Below are positions 1-13,654 of a DNA stretch of 64,000 nt, one piece after another. The stretch spans positions 59,320,270-59,384,269 of the forward strand of contig CAIIXF020000001.1 in the NCBI GenBank assembly GCA_903813345.2, read 5' to 3'. The notes beneath the pieces were generated by a model. It was given only the letters and a program-made list of their open reading frames with translations, made no database searches and was not told the origin of the DNA. Each line of letters opens with the position of its first letter. Positions within the stretch are counted from its first letter, which is position 1. A program made the translations under genes and the position numbers. This DNA comes from Owenia fusiformis (taxonomy: Eukaryota > Annelida > Polychaeta > Sabellida > Oweniidae).

Positions 1-674
1 ATAGCTCCAATGGAAGCTCATATTCAAACTGAAAATATGATGGATAAGATTAGTATATTTGAGAAATTTGTTAAATGGTTTATTAAAGTTGTATGTATGT
101 TTCATTTCAGATTTCCTCTTATTGGAAGCATTGAATTCAAAATTTACATTAGCGTATTATGAATTGTTTTTACCGTGCTTGATTGCGACTGCCTTGCTGG
201 TTGGTGTACTTGGATGATTTCCAATTGTTGGCAACTAATTGGCTGGCTCACTTGAACAGGAAGATGACGGATAAATGTAGCAGGTTTCACGTGGATTTCT
301 GTCAACTTTTGTGTCTAGAAAATATTATAATTGTTGTTCAAGTTTCAAATGCATTTTTATTTTATGTGAACCAGTTTTGTTTATTTCTCGGCATTGTTTA
401 TCATATGATGAATATAGAATTGTAATGGGAATATCAAAAAATCGTTAATGTTTGAAGGGTTTTTGTTTTCCTGAACTTAGGAAATGTATTGGAATCTTCT
501 ATTCCATCAATGGTCTCACCCTAATAGCTGAACAAAAAGAACTTCTTTGAGACAAAAACAGAAACATTACTTATTAAGTCATCTTGTCTCACTCCATATA
601 ATTAACAAAGTGATAATTTGGCATTAACTTAAACAGCCTTAGTCTTTACTCCCTCTTCTACTCTGTTTCCATAC
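1..674 (-). other. Vitellogenin intron 18 (partial), no gene seen
   Basis: This is the intron following the last visible vitellogenin exon. AT-rich, with only short chance open frames. I see no splice-bounded exon in phase with the gene. Confidence 0.6.
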
Positions 675-3600
675 CTGTGTTGGTGGTTCAATAGAGGTGG
701 TAAATTTCTGGGTTACGGTGTTAAGGGTAACACTCATGTTGATTGGTTGGTTATGGACCAGTTGGATTTGAGACGTTACGCCTGTTTGCAGGAAGACAGC
801 ATCGACACCCATTGAGGCAATCAAGGCAACTGCAACACTAGAAATCAGATGTACCTCATTAGTAGATTTTCTGATCATGTATCTACATATTGGATTGGAT
901 ATCCCAGGGGGGGTACTCCCATATATTGATTATATGGGGACGTGCCGCTTAAGTGGGTCACTTTTTCGCTGAAAAATCCCTAGATGTGGGTCCCATTTTG
1001 AAGAAAAATACCTAGTTGATGAAAAATCCCTAGAACTGGGTCTACTTTTTGAAAAATCCTAAAACTGGGTACTGTTTTTGAAAAAAACCCAGAAAAGTGG
1101 GTCTTGTTTTTGAAAAATAACCTTGAAGTGGGTCTATTTTTGAAAGAAAACCCCTAGATGTGGGTCCATTTTTAGAGAAAAAAATTCCTTAGATGTGGGT
1201 AGATATTTTGAGTCTCAGTGGCACCCCTCTGTACAAAAATTTGACCAGTACCTTCTGGACCCGGGTTGGATATAAACCACAACGGAACACCCTGACAATG
1301 GTAAAATAAAAATGGTAAAGATACCATTGTCACAAATGGTTGATGTAACTGTTGCTTCAACTGTTTAATCACTATTAATCATCTTATAGTTGCTGATTTT
1401 GTGCATTTATTAAGCTCTTGTGATGGTGTATCATATGAAATCCGAATTCGATCAAATGTGGTCGTGAATTGCCACAATATACTGTCTTTCATATCATCAA
1501 TGACAACGGAATCTGAATTTCAAATAACTCACAGAGAAAGGATTATTTATCATATTTTGATCGGTAAAATTGAAGACTTTAACAAATTTAACCATATGAT
1601 GAGTAGAAAGACACTTTGATTGATTGTTATATCAAAGGAATTTAATCTAGGTGCTCTATTTAACATGCAGTTAATGAAAATCGAATCAAATAGGTGTATC
1701 TGACTTTACCGTTGTCACTGTGTTCCGGTGTTTTACACAATTTGAGAAGTTATTGGCATACATGAAACCTATTTAAAACAGCATTTATATTATTCAAAAG
1801 CATTCGTAATCAATGAGTCCCAGCCCTCTGAAGTTTATAAAAATACCTTTGGTGTTAATCCATAGGTAATCCTTGAAAATGAGAAATATTTTGGATTATA
1901 TGGAGCAATCTTATAGTCAATAAAATGTTTAAAAGTGTATTGATGTTTTTTAGATGCAAAATTGAAGCGAAATGCATGACTCCCCTGATTCATTCTACAA
2001 ACAACTTGCGTTCCTTTTAAACCAAAGTTTACATTTGACCATATGCATTCCAGTTGTGTACCTTCCATGTCCTTTGATATCAGCTGTTGCATAGTCAGGG
2101 ATCTTGGGCAGCTTGTTCATTGGGTCGAGACTCATCCTCATTACACCATTGGTTTTCACAGTGGCAGCAATTGAAATATTAAGACACAGTGGAAGACCAA
2201 TTGGGGTTGGGTATTGTAGAGTGTTGTCACCCAACAACAGATTCTTCCTCAGTTCCAATGGATAGCCTTCTTCTAAGCTGCTCTCCATTTTCCTCCAGTT
2301 GGGGAAAGTGTCTGGAATCACATACCGTTGTCATTTAGTTTTATTTGATCTTTTTTTATATTATACATGTATATTGAATTCTTTTCTTTGAAAGGAACAT
2401 TTGCAAATAGGCCAATTCTTTGATACATGTAACTGTTATTATTCAGTTGTTGAGTGTCAATGGAATTCATACCAATGAGTTTGTTGACTGTTGTCTTGTC
2501 AAATGTGAAGAATCTGAGTTCCTGACCAAAAAGTTTCAAATACACAGATGCCTTGAATTCTTCTGGCTTCATCTCAACAACGTGCAACTGAAAAATTGAA
2601 ATATGTACATGTACTTGTATTTGCAGTCTGAAGAATTGAAAAGTGTGCAACTTAGTGAAGATTTTGTGAATGCAATAAATAGCAGGGTGGTCAAAAAAAT
2701 GGAAACCCTATTACCATTTTCCTCATATCTTTGTTATTTTAAAAAAATAACTCCCTGATATTTTACACTTTTGTACATCATTCAATTTGCTACCAGCCTA
2801 CCTTATTGCATGACCATCAGATTGATAGTCACAATGTTACAGTACTTTAAAGAACATGCCCAGTGGCCACTATTGTGTTGTGGGGAAACCTGTACTCATC
2901 GTCTAAAATGTCCCTACCTGTGGGGATATGGCAGAGATAGAGTATGAGAATGACCTCAGGACAATTGCGAATCTCAAAAGTGAGATCATCTGTTTCATTC
3001 AGGCCATACCTGCTGAGAAATGCATTCGGCTCATTGACAACTGTGCTGTTTTGCCTACAGCGCGATAATGGTCAAATCTGAAGCATGTTGTTCAAAGTGC
3101 TATAAAATTGTGACTATCAGTCTGATGGTCATGAAATATAGTAGGGTGGTAGGAAATTGAATGATGTACAAGTGTGTGAAATATCAGGGAGTAAATCCTT
3201 AAAGTGACAAAGATATGAGGAAAATGCAGGGTTTCCATTTTTTTTGACCACCCTATATGTACAGCTGAGTTTTTACTATACATACCTAGGTGAAGCCAGA
3301 CATGAGGCAAACTAGGCAACTGGCTCACAAAACTTTTAATGTAAAAAAGTGTTATCTTATAGAAAAATTACTAGTATATCCTCCTTATCTTTTAGCATCG
3401 TCTATTCTAATTTGCCTACCCTATTCTTGGACCTGTGTAGGTTTATCAGTTATATTAGATTACATTGCATTACCTTTTCATTGATATCCTTCAGGTGTCT
3501 GTGGATGGAGGAGCTGGGTCTCTTTGCAGGTTTAAATAGTTTATCAGTGAGTGTTTGTAGACCCTCAGTCTCAAAACCAGCCTGTATGTATCAATTTTAA

Positions 3601-6600
3601 TATCTTCATATATACAGTGTATTGGGGATTCAAACATGACTGTATTCACGCCTTCTATAAACCGTGAATAAAGTCACAATTTCAACAAGGGTATATTCGT
3701 CAACACTACCCCTGGTAATACGAGTAATGGGTGACGTTATAACGGCGGGCCATAGTAATGGTGACCACTAAATGAAAATTAGAAAAATTAGGTGAATTTT
3801 CATGTTTTACTTGTATATAGACTTCAGAGCAGGTGTAAAATCGACGAACACCCCTTAGGGCTAGGCACAAAGTCTTTCGAACTCCCCACTCCCTTTGGTC
3901 TGCAGGGTGTTATTCATAGATATAACACCTACTCTTCGATCTTTATTTTTTAATTAACTACATTTTTATTAGATTAATTATCTAATTCAATGTTGGAATC
4001 TCAGTAAATTCAAATATCATTGGATATTATGTCAAATGTTACATAATTGAATTATCTAATGTAATTTAAAGCATGTTGTTTGGAATGAGGAAAATTGAAG
4101 TTATTCTAAACAAGTAAAATTTTGGGTGGGCTTTTTGGAATTTGTGATATCAATATTGCTTTCCCTACGTGAAAAATTGTACAATTTACCTCAAATACGT
4201 TTGAAGTATATCCTAGAATATCAGCATTCAATTTGAGAGCTCCTGTGCGAGGAATAAGTGATTGTCTCTGGCCAATTATGGAAAGCTCTACAGCTCCACC
4301 TACTTTGTGGTAGTCTAAAACAATATGTTAATTTTTAATTTTCTATTTAAATTTTGACATTTTTGTACAGAGAATATGATATGTACAAGGTATTGAACAA
4401 TTTTCAATCTGTTTTAACACTCATTTAAGTTTGACCTTATTCGAAAAACTGGTATGTGATTAGGGGTGACATGAAAAAGTCTACCGCCCGCCAGTGGGGT
4501 TTGGATTGATTTCTATTAAATTACTTAACAAATGTTTAACTTGTTAAAAATACTGCCATTCCCCTGCCAAAATATTGTACTACAATTTCCTTACCATTCT
4601 ACATACAATATTTCATTAATCTGATTTACCATTGAAGTAATCCAGATGGACATTCTTGCTGTATTGTATGCTAGGCTGGAATGGCTTCATGAGTCTTAGT
4701 GCGTGCCTCATCCTCATTGCTCTGAAAAAAGTTCAGGCACTTGGTAGACACAACTGTGCAGTGACTTGAATTGTTGTCAAATATGTTATTTAATGATTTG
4801 ACTCAACAAATATCAAAACACAATATTTTGTATTTCTTCTGAAAAAACATTATTATTCATTTTATGAATATTTTTTGATTTTTGGTTGTTGACACAATAT
4901 TTGCTAAAGATTAATGCCTTACAGTGGTCTGAGGTAATGGCTTCTTGAAATGGAGAATGCCTTCAATGAAGAGTAAATATAGGACTTCACTTGCAAATTC
5001 CTCTCCCGGTTGACACTCAGCACAATGCTCTGAATCACTTGGAAGCTTGGCCTGGTATCCAATATGACCACATAGGCAGCAATTCTCAAGTCATGGGGGT
5101 AACTCTGCCTCTGAACTATTGGCATGAGGATTTGTTGGACCTTGAATATGAGAAAGTATTTCAGGAAACCAGTATATGTAGAATGGTTCATATCATTGTG
5201 CTTTAAAATACTGTATGTCGAAACGTATATTTTAGAGTGTAAAATTTGTATCATTCCCTGCAGTCATGGGCTTTCAAGAGACTCTTGAAAATTCTAATTA
5301 CATGTAATTAATTCTGTATAAAAATATCCAAAACTTTTGTAATAATTTTTATACTATACCCTTTTTTGTTAAAAGTTTCTTTGATCTCAATGCCACTAAA
5401 TAGAGGCGATTGTGTGTGAAATGATGGGTTACAATAACTTAACATACTGTACCTGATGTGGAGCCACTTGTGCCATACGTCTCATGGCATAAATAGCTTG
5501 GAGGACAAGTACGGGTCTTTTCACTTCACTTGTGATAACTTCACGAAGGAAGGGGATAAACTCAGTTAGACCAGTGTTACCAACAACCTTCAGCGCCAGA
5601 ATCTTCTCTTCAATATCCATCTTCTTGTACACTTTCATTACAGTCTGCAAATTTATGAGATGATAATAACTGAGGTTATTCACCAAGGAAAGTATGAATT
5701 GGTCTAAATCACAATATATCCAAAGAAGTAATATTTCAAATATTTCCCTCTAGCTCGAGGTATACAAAAATGTGATTTGTAACATTAATGAATGGTTGAA
5801 TTCCAAATCCTACAATGAAATGCTACAAATGATTCCTTAACATAAAATTTAAATGTATGTATACCCTGACATATTTGGTTCTCAGTTTGTTGATGAAGTT
5901 AATCTGAGACTTAGGTAGGTTTGGGTTGAAATATATGTTGTACTCTGGGTAGGAGAACAGTTTGTGGATGAGGGCACCACAGGTGAGGAGTAGAGAGCGC
6001 TTAGCCTGGACCAAACGTGGGGCAGATAGAACTTTCTCAAAACTCAGCTCCTACAAAAAATACAATTCTTTGAAAATAAGCATACAGTAAACTAAATCAC
6101 CAACATGTAAATGTGAGGACAAAGGATCTGTCGAAATATTTTGATTTCTGTTTGACTATAATTCCCACACTCAAAATAAACCTGGGTTTTTCACTCACCA
6201 ACAGTCTGTCAATAATATCTGGGGTTGGGATGGTAGAAAGGGCCAACATATTAAAGAACAACGGGATCCTCTCCTCAGGGAAGCTCTGAGACTTCACATA
6301 ATTTACAATCAACTCAATGCTTGGTTCAGTGCCAACCATAGCCAGGGCATCAAATAGAGCATCTCTGAAATATATCTCAATTTAATTATGCTGTACCAAC
6401 ACTGAATAGGTGTATATATTATCTGGGTTGTCTTCTGTATCAGTATTGCTTGAGATCAATCACTTATCAGACTCATGTTACTATTTTGAAAATACTTTTC
6501 TATAATTATCAGTAAGCTGTCATTAATGTTAATACTCTATATCTACCTCGCAAGTTTCTGCTCCTCACTAAGTGCAATCTTCAGTTTGATGTCATATTTG

Positions 6601-9600
6601 CTGTAGAGTTCAACAAGGACTTGGTAGGGAGCAGAACGTAGGACCTTCACCAGGCAAATGGACAGCAATGGGGCTTCCTTGGTCAACCCTTGTCTCATGT
6701 TCATCACTACCAGCTTCAATATCTGCTCAATCTAAGATAGGATAGAATGTTTGAGATTTATTTCTATGTACATCAAAATGATTTTAAATGTGTTGTGGCT
6801 TGATATTGATAGTTTTGGAAGTGAATTGAACGTTTGGAATTAACTTGAACAGTTGCAGAGTGATTTTTGCATCTCTCAAAAGTGGTTTTAGAACCCATGT
6901 TACCCTTTGCATTAGTTTGACTTCACTTCTTAAAAGAGAGCTTTGTGTAGTTTATAACTAGACTCTGCGCGCAGGGTAAACCCATGTATTATTAAAAAGT
7001 TAAAAGTCAAATAAAGAATATGAACTTTCTTATACCACCCTGTATAGTCACACAAACAATTGTGTCTTTGTTGAATATTCTTTGTGGTGTTTCATGTTAA
7101 TGTAAATTTGTGAAAATAAAATGCATATTTTATTACATGCTCATGTAGTGATAAAGTCTTCCTGTGTTTACCTCCTGAATCTTTTCGGCAACCTCACTCT
7201 TTGGCAAGTTCTTTGCTGGTTTTGTCTCCAAGGTCTTCTTGATGGGCATGCTCATTTTCAATGTGTGTTGATGCTGCTTTGTCTTAGGTGGCATGGTCAG
7301 TGGGGTGACTTCTTTTGTCTTTTTGGCATCAGTCAGGATGAGGGTTTGGCTGGAGGTAAATGTGGCATATTGATTTATTATATCTTATGTAAATTACACC
7401 TTTTGGACTCAGGGCTGCCTCATTCTAACTAACTTATAACATCAATGACAGGAGAATTTATGGCTATTTTGAAAAAATGATACATAAAGTGGCATAAAGT
7501 GATGGATTACTTTGAATTAGTGATGTCTTACTTGACAATAGTTACTTTCGGCCCTTGCTGTGTTTGTAATTTGTTTTGTTTAAATGATAATAAAAAAACT
7601 TTAAACCTAAAAACAATAGTTACTTGACAATAGTGATGGCTTACTTGACAACAGTGATGGCTTACTTGACAACAGCGCTTACTTACTTGACAATAGTGAT
7701 GGGTTATTGTGTATACTACTTACTTGACAATAGTGATGGCTTATAGTGTATACTTACTTGACAATAGTGATGTCTTATAGGGTATACTTACTTGACGATA
7801 GTGATGGCTTATAGTGTTTCCTTACTTGACAATAGCGATGGCTTATAGTGTATACTTACTTGACAATAGTGATGGCTTCTCCAGACTGAGGAGCATAAGG
7901 AGCATAGCTGTACTCAGACTCTCCAATTGCAGACATGATCAAAAACTCCTTCCTTGTTCCAACAATCTCATATTTGACCTGTACAGCAGATTGTATTGCA
8001 TCTTTCTGTAAACAGAAGATACAAAGACTGTAGTATATCCTCAGGTTTTGATGAAAGTGGATAGTAAAACTGAAGACATTGGTCACATACCCGGGGTCAC
8101 ATATTTGAATAGAGACAGCATGTTGTTTTATGTAATGCAAAATGAATTACATTATTCACATTTGCTATTGACTTGTGAGTATATACGACCTTACCTCATG
8201 TAAAGGACATCCAACGCATTTGGTACCACTGTAGAGGGAAAACGTGAAGTTCTGTGATGGCCCAATGCATTTGTTCAAGTTTCTCACTTTGCTGACAAAA
8301 ATTCGAGGCATATTTGAGGCGGAGGCACGTACCATCTGGTTTAAGGGAAGAGGAAGTACTGTGTAGAGAGATTCACATTCACCAGAGAGACCATGCTACA
8401 ATAGAGTATGAGATGTATGCATGAGTATTTCATACTTTCAACATATATTATTTATTGTTGTCATGAATAACTATGTCAATTTTAAAGATTATTTAGCCTG
8501 TAATATTGATTAAATTACTATAATAATCGCCTTTTGGGTATTATCATATATTTAATTTCTTTTTTAAATATACTACGTACTTGTGATTAATTGGTAGAAT
8601 GACTTTTAATACACCCTTTCTTGTACAATGAGTGAAAATATTATATTCTGATAAGATTGGTTCTGCTAAGTCAGCACTATTGAAATGTATTACTTTACCT
8701 CCATAACACGGTAGAATTCTTTCACCTCATCTCCCTTGGTGATCTTTTGGTCAGGGCTGTGAATTGCAGATCTTGGGGTGATGACAACCTCGTTGTATTG
8801 GTTGAGATTAATCTGGAACATGTTGAGGACTCCCCTCTTGATGTTGACGGACCAATAGGGGTCATCTGTTGCACTTTCAAGATGACTGACGAGACCATCG
8901 GCATAGCTGAAACAAAAAATTGCATGGTTACAATGGAAAGCAATCAGACTGATTGAATGAGGGTAACACTGATGTACAAAACAAACATTGATTATAAAGT
9001 AAGTTTTCTGTTTTAGCATGTACTCTTTGATTTAGATCCTTTGGTCTAGACTTAACCAGTTTGGATATAAAGGGTATGGTCTATAAAAATTCACTTACCC
9101 AATTAAAATAGCATTCACTGAATGTTATGCTTTAATTTAGAAATTCAGATAACAAAGCTGGACATTTTAGCTCTTTCTCTTGATTTTGATTTGTATTGAT
9201 GGCTGTGACTAATAAACTCATGTTTCAATTCAATGAAACTACATCATATCATCAATGTACAGCAATATATATGAGAAAATACATTAGTGTTAATCTTTCG
9301 GAAGAGTTGCAGAAACCATGTCTAAATAAGGATGGCAGTCCAATCAATTAAAGGCCTACTATACTTAATTTAGAAGAAAAAAAAATCATTGAGACATGCT
9401 ACTCACAAACTCGCTCAAATATGACACAAAGTTTGGTTTGCCTTAATATTAATATTAACCAAGAAAAAAATAACTCACATAGAAAAAAGCATTTGAAGTT
9501 CAGAGATCATTAGACACGCATGCACATGTTAAACAAAGTGCAGGTTTTAAATTACTGTTGATTAAATACATACAATTTTGGGAAACTAAAATAAAATCAA

Positions 9601-12600
9601 ATAATGGTAAATTGAGGTTTTATAAGATAATAAAAGCAAAATGGAACAAGGAACCCTACTTGGATTTAATCAAAAATGAAATAGACAGAAATAACTTGAC
9701 AAAGCTAAGAATTAGCGCACATAAATTGGAAGTCGAAACAGGTCGTTACACAAAACCAATTACCCCTATTGAAGAAAGAAAATGTTTAATGTGTAACAAG
9801 AAAACCGGTTCAGAATGTCATTACCTATTAGAATGCAATAAGTTAAAAGATGTTCGGTCGAGTTACATGGATAAAATAAAAAAACACTGTCAAAATTTGG
9901 AGAACATGAATAACATGGAACATAAATTAATGTTTCTATTTAATTCAGAGGGAATAATATTAAATATACTAGCAAAATATATATCTAATATTTTTATCGA
10001 GAGAGAAAAAAACACGAAATGCATCCAATAAAATCTTGCAATGATCAAGCACCCTTTGATTAGTTAATATACTATATAGATAATTAGTTAAGCTTTTTCA
10101 TTTTTTTCTGTTTAAGCTGTACACTTTGCCCAAATGTGGGATAAAAGTATAATAAAGCTCATAATAATAATAATAATATAATACAACAACTTTGCCATCT
10201 CTCAAATGTAAGTCTTCATTTTGCCCAGAAACGTTGAAAATATGCAAAGTGGGCCTTTAAAGAGAGAATATATAGAATTCTACCACTACTGCCATCTTTA
10301 TGTCAAACCATCACCTATACTGTACCTGAATCTGATTTCTTTAGCAAGTTCTGTCCTCATCAATTGGGCCTCAGCTCCTTCTAATGGTGTGCAGAGATCA
10401 TCTGGAAGCTGTATTCTTGGGACACTCTCAAATGGAAGCCTGGCATTCACTGTCAAGAGCTGGAAGGTACACATCTTATTATAACACTTTGTTTCCTTTC
10501 ATTTGCAATTTGTTGCCCACAAGGCATGTTAAGTATGCAAAGTTGGAGTGATGGTTGTTTTTGTGGCATTTTTCTTTCAATTCAAAAGTTCTTACAATTT
10601 AATCTAATGAAAATGTAAATGTGGATACTTTGATAGAATGAAACATTATGAAAATTTCAAAATTATGTTCCATTGGACCTGTGTTGTCTCTTTTTACTTA
10701 GGAGATAAACCATTTGAAAATTTCCCTCTTTTGTCTCAATATCTTTTATTATTCGAACCTCTATTGATTTGATCATATTGCAATTTGGTACAATTATTAA
10801 CTAGTTAAAATTTGTCTCTACAATATATATCTTTATATAATTGCAATAAAGTTATGAAGTGTTGCTGAATATTTCTTAACATTGTCACAATGTCTTAACA
10901 TTGTCACAATGTTATTTAGTATTGCTATATAATTGGTAAAGGTGTATTCTTTAATATTGTTACATTGTTGCAATGTGTAAGCCTTTTCTACAAAGTAAGT
11001 TATTGCTACAATATATCTTATAATTGCTATAGATATGTTCATATAACCCTTAAATATTGCTACAATGTTGCTGTATGTTTCAAAGTGTAAACATTTTACA
11101 ACTAAATTGTTACAATTATCCCTACAAAAATGTTGAGGACATTCAAGAGTTTTGAATATAATTATAAGGATAATTTATTGCACCATGTGACATGTCTCCA
11201 AAAAAATCTACAATAGTAAATTGCTAAAATATAAATGATAAAAACAATAGTTGATAATCAAGGGGTCTTGAGTTCAAGTCCTACTGGAGTCCAAGTGGAG
11301 TGACTTTTTCACACCAGCAAAATGAGTACAAATAGTACAGGGGTGTATCAGAGTTCATACTTTAAATATAACAATAAAAACATATGAAATCACTTGTGTA
11401 TGTCATTGAAAAATATTTTACAAACTTTTTAATTATTATTGCCATGAACTAAAGTGTCATGACCAGGTCATGTTATCTCTTAATAGATAAGCTTATAAGT
11501 ATGGGTGAATCGTTCAAATTTAACATCTTATTTTTGCCAATCAATCATATGTAACATGTCAAAATTGCCTATCAAACTTGCCACATTGTGTACCTGTTTA
11601 AGAATAATCTGTCATACAGATCTTGAAAAATTATTCAATTGATATGTTTTTAATTATATCACATATATATTTGTATAACTAGAATGTCTTAAAAGGTAAA
11701 AAGATAAATCATTTCCGATAAAAAGACTAATGGAGTGATTTTTTCTCTAAAATTGTATCATGTTTTTGAAAAGCAGGTCTCTATCTCTAGTTCTTCAACG
11801 ATAGTTGATTAATAAAATTATTGTTAACATTTTTAAAATTATAATAATTTAAAACTACAACCTCATGATCAAAATAGTTTCCATCTCACTCAGTGATAAT
11901 CATTGACGCCTCATTGAAAACTGCCACCCTGATGGAAACGAATTATAGGGGGAGGGGCATTATTGCTGAGGTGAATATAGTCAGATAAAAGGAAGGATTT
12001 AAAGAGAAAAATGCTAATTTAAAAATCAATTTAATTTAATGTACCCTTATTCTTCTATACGTCAACAGAATTCAGTTCAATTTTTTATTGAAAAATAGTT
12101 ATATATAGTACTATTATACCTGAATGTCATTCAGTTGAAGGATTGCCTCGGTTCTCTCTACAAGCTGCAACCTCACATGGCATTTGATCTTTAGGCCAGA
12201 GTACTGTTGGCTGAGGCTCAGTGGTACCCCAGAGAGCACCTGCCCACTGTACTGGTACACAAACTCATACCCAGGTTGAAACTTCTCAACTGGTGGCACA
12301 AATGCACCTGCGAAACAGAAAATATTTGTTAATATTTTTTTTTTGATTCAGAATTTCATTTTACGTAGATATGCATTATATCCCTCTGGATGGATAAACC
12401 CATATCCAAAGTCTCCCAGTACATAACCCTTTTATATTGTGCACCTGCAGTTCCATACAAATACAAAAATGTAAAGATAGAATAATTTGTAATACAGTAT
12501 CACAATACAGTAATACAATTATTAACACAGAACTACAGTATATGATCTCATGATCATATTTTAGTTGTAGCATGTCAATGTCACGTACAGCCATTTTCAT

Positions 12601-13599
12601 TGTTTTATTTTGTCAGTAAATTCTAAAAATAAGTAATCAAAATATCATTGTGCAATAATATATGGAAAAACATATTCCTATTGTACATAAATGACATTTG
12701 TATATCTTGGATTGCTTCTAGTTTGGGTAATAAAGAATGTGGCTTCTTATATTTTGATGCTTCTCTGCCATAGTATTTTCAAAAAGATTAACATGCCTGA
12801 AATTCTTTAAATTACAAGAGGGCATAGGCTTATTACACAAAAAACTAAATAATCTGAAATGCACAAATGTCATTCATGTACAATACAAGCAATATGAATA
12901 TACTTTTCCATATATTATTGCACAATGGTCTCCAGATTTCTTATTTTTGTGTTTCTACTGACAAAATAAAACAGTGAAATGGGCTGTAGATGGGCATTGG
13001 ACTGTGTTGTCAAAAGTTATCAAAGTAGTATATTTATTATATTTAGATGGAATGAGATTGTTCTTTTATCAGTTTTCTCAGGAAATTACTTCTTGATTTG
13101 TTTCATATAGAACAATTTATTGAATTATTTAGGAACAATTAACTAATATAATTGGATGATTGCATGATTGAAACAAGCTTTGCCAGTTATTTCTATGGCT
13201 GCAATTATCAATCATTTATTTGTTCAAACTAGGTAACATTAAAAGGAATATTTTTGAATAACAAATTTTAATTTTATTTACCTGTATTTGAATGGAGATG
13301 AATTTTTATAACAAAATATATTATGCAATAATTTTCATATTCATATTTTCATGGTCTAAGTTTAAAAAACATTAAAATAAATAAATGGCGGACACTTAAA
13401 AAAGAACCATTTAAAACTTTGATTGTACACTCTTTCTGAATTGTTTTTCTCTGATTCTTACCTTAAGAATAAAATTATAATGAAGCTTGCTCCATTAAGT
13501 AATATGAGGCATGTAAAAAAGTCAAGTCCAAAAATATCCAAAGGAGAACTCACCTGCCAAGCAGATTCCAAGTAGTGCGAGTGAAAGTCGAAGCATCAT
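675..13599 (-). CDS. VTG: Vitellogenin, N-terminal two thirds (18 exons, 3' end outside window)
   Basis: Egg-yolk precursor of the large lipid transfer protein family, secreted and taken up by oocytes. Exons, 5' to 3' on the minus strand: 13599-13554, 12307-12120, 10459-10326, 8906-8699, 8395-8195, 8005-7860, 7349-7172, 6731-6547, 6364-6199, 6050-5865, 5644-5453, 5140-4923, 4721-4630, 4314-4190, 3581-3474, 2587-2473, 2311-2062, 837-675. Every junction is GT-AG and all phases agree, giving 967 codons. Residues 1-15 are a signal peptide (MMLRLSLALLGICLA). The lipovitellin N-sheet follows, with family signatures NIKRGVLNMFQINL and VSKVRNLNKC. A helical domain (exons 7-13) and the start of the open beta-sheet region (DUF1943, from exon 14) come next. 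MTP and apoB are relatives, but the motif around residues 190-210 (FYRVME..L.GECESLYTV) favours vitellogenin. The last visible exon ends in a good donor (CAG|GTATGG), so coding continues to the left. No serine-rich phosvitin tract is seen. Confidence 0.93.
905..1205 (+). repeat. Degenerate tandem repeat, about 35-40 bp unit
   Basis: Six to seven imperfect copies of a unit like GAAAAATCCCTAGATGTGGG, then TC and a T-rich run, in vitellogenin intron 17. The array starts after a G-rich stretch (CCCAGGGGGGGTACTCCCAT, about 904-923). Copies differ by many substitutions and small length changes, so the array looks old. Confidence 0.6.
2684..3254 (+). mobile_element. Tc1/mariner-type deletion derivative with long inverted repeats
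   Basis: Inverted repeats of about 180 bp start AGGGTGGTCAAAAAAA on the left and end TTTTTTTGACCACCCT on the right. Between them a plus-strand relic (about 2917-3068) resembles the C-terminus of mariner-like transposases: YLWGY, then LKSEIICFIQAIPAEKC, then a stop. The relic is broken by at least one frame change and lacks the DD(E/D) core, so the copy is non-autonomous. It sits in vitellogenin intron 15. The TA target duplication is clear only on the right (CCCTATATG). A diverged piece of the same repeat arm occurs near 51925-51985. Confidence 0.75.
7617..7880 (-). repeat. Minisatellite containing repeated copies of the exon 6 splice donor
   Basis: Units of about 22-36 bp spread leftward from the end of vitellogenin exon 6 into intron 6. 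The true exon end reads GCCATCACTATTGTCAA|GTAAGT (boundary at 7860/7859). Most copies repeat both the last coding bases and the donor, followed by TATACACTATAA. About nine copies lie between 7617 and 7865, with one outlying copy near 7530. Nearly all retain a usable GTAAG. The rightmost copy is the one in frame with the exon. Confidence 0.85.
9483..10180 (+). mobile_element. 5'-truncated LINE, 3' end of a reverse-transcriptase polyprotein
   Basis: The fragment lies in vitellogenin intron 3, antisense to the host gene. An open frame (9483-10031) ends at TAA. It has the C-terminal signature of many invertebrate non-LTR retrotransposons: LTKLRISAHKLEVETGRY, then a CCHC-like knuckle (CLMCNKKTGSECHYLLEC). 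The reverse transcriptase and endonuclease domains are missing. The 3' end is a run of TAA triplets (around 10163-10180) rather than poly(A), as in the I/Nimb group. Clade is a tentative inference. Sequence just upstream of 9550 looks scrambled, so the true 5' break is uncertain. Confidence 0.8.
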
Positions 13600-13647
13600 G
13601 GTAGCCCAGGGATGCTGTGTTTGACAAAATCACATTACCAGGCTTCT

Positions 13648-13654
13648 TATATAC
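13648..13654 (-). promoter_or_regulatory. TATA box of vitellogenin
   Basis: TATATAA within GGGTATATAAGAAG lies 49-55 nt upstream of the first vitellogenin ATG (13599). A start site 25-30 nt downstream would leave a 5' UTR of roughly 20 nt. Such short leaders are usual for vitellogenin genes. The two adjacent ATG codons (13599 and 13596) both give a signal peptide; I used the first. Confidence 0.6.

Noticed and set aside
10850-11110. Repeated ATTGT(C/T)ACAATGTT words in vitellogenin intron 2
   Set aside because: Spacing and sequence are too irregular to define a unit. Probably AT-rich drift or a very old repeat.
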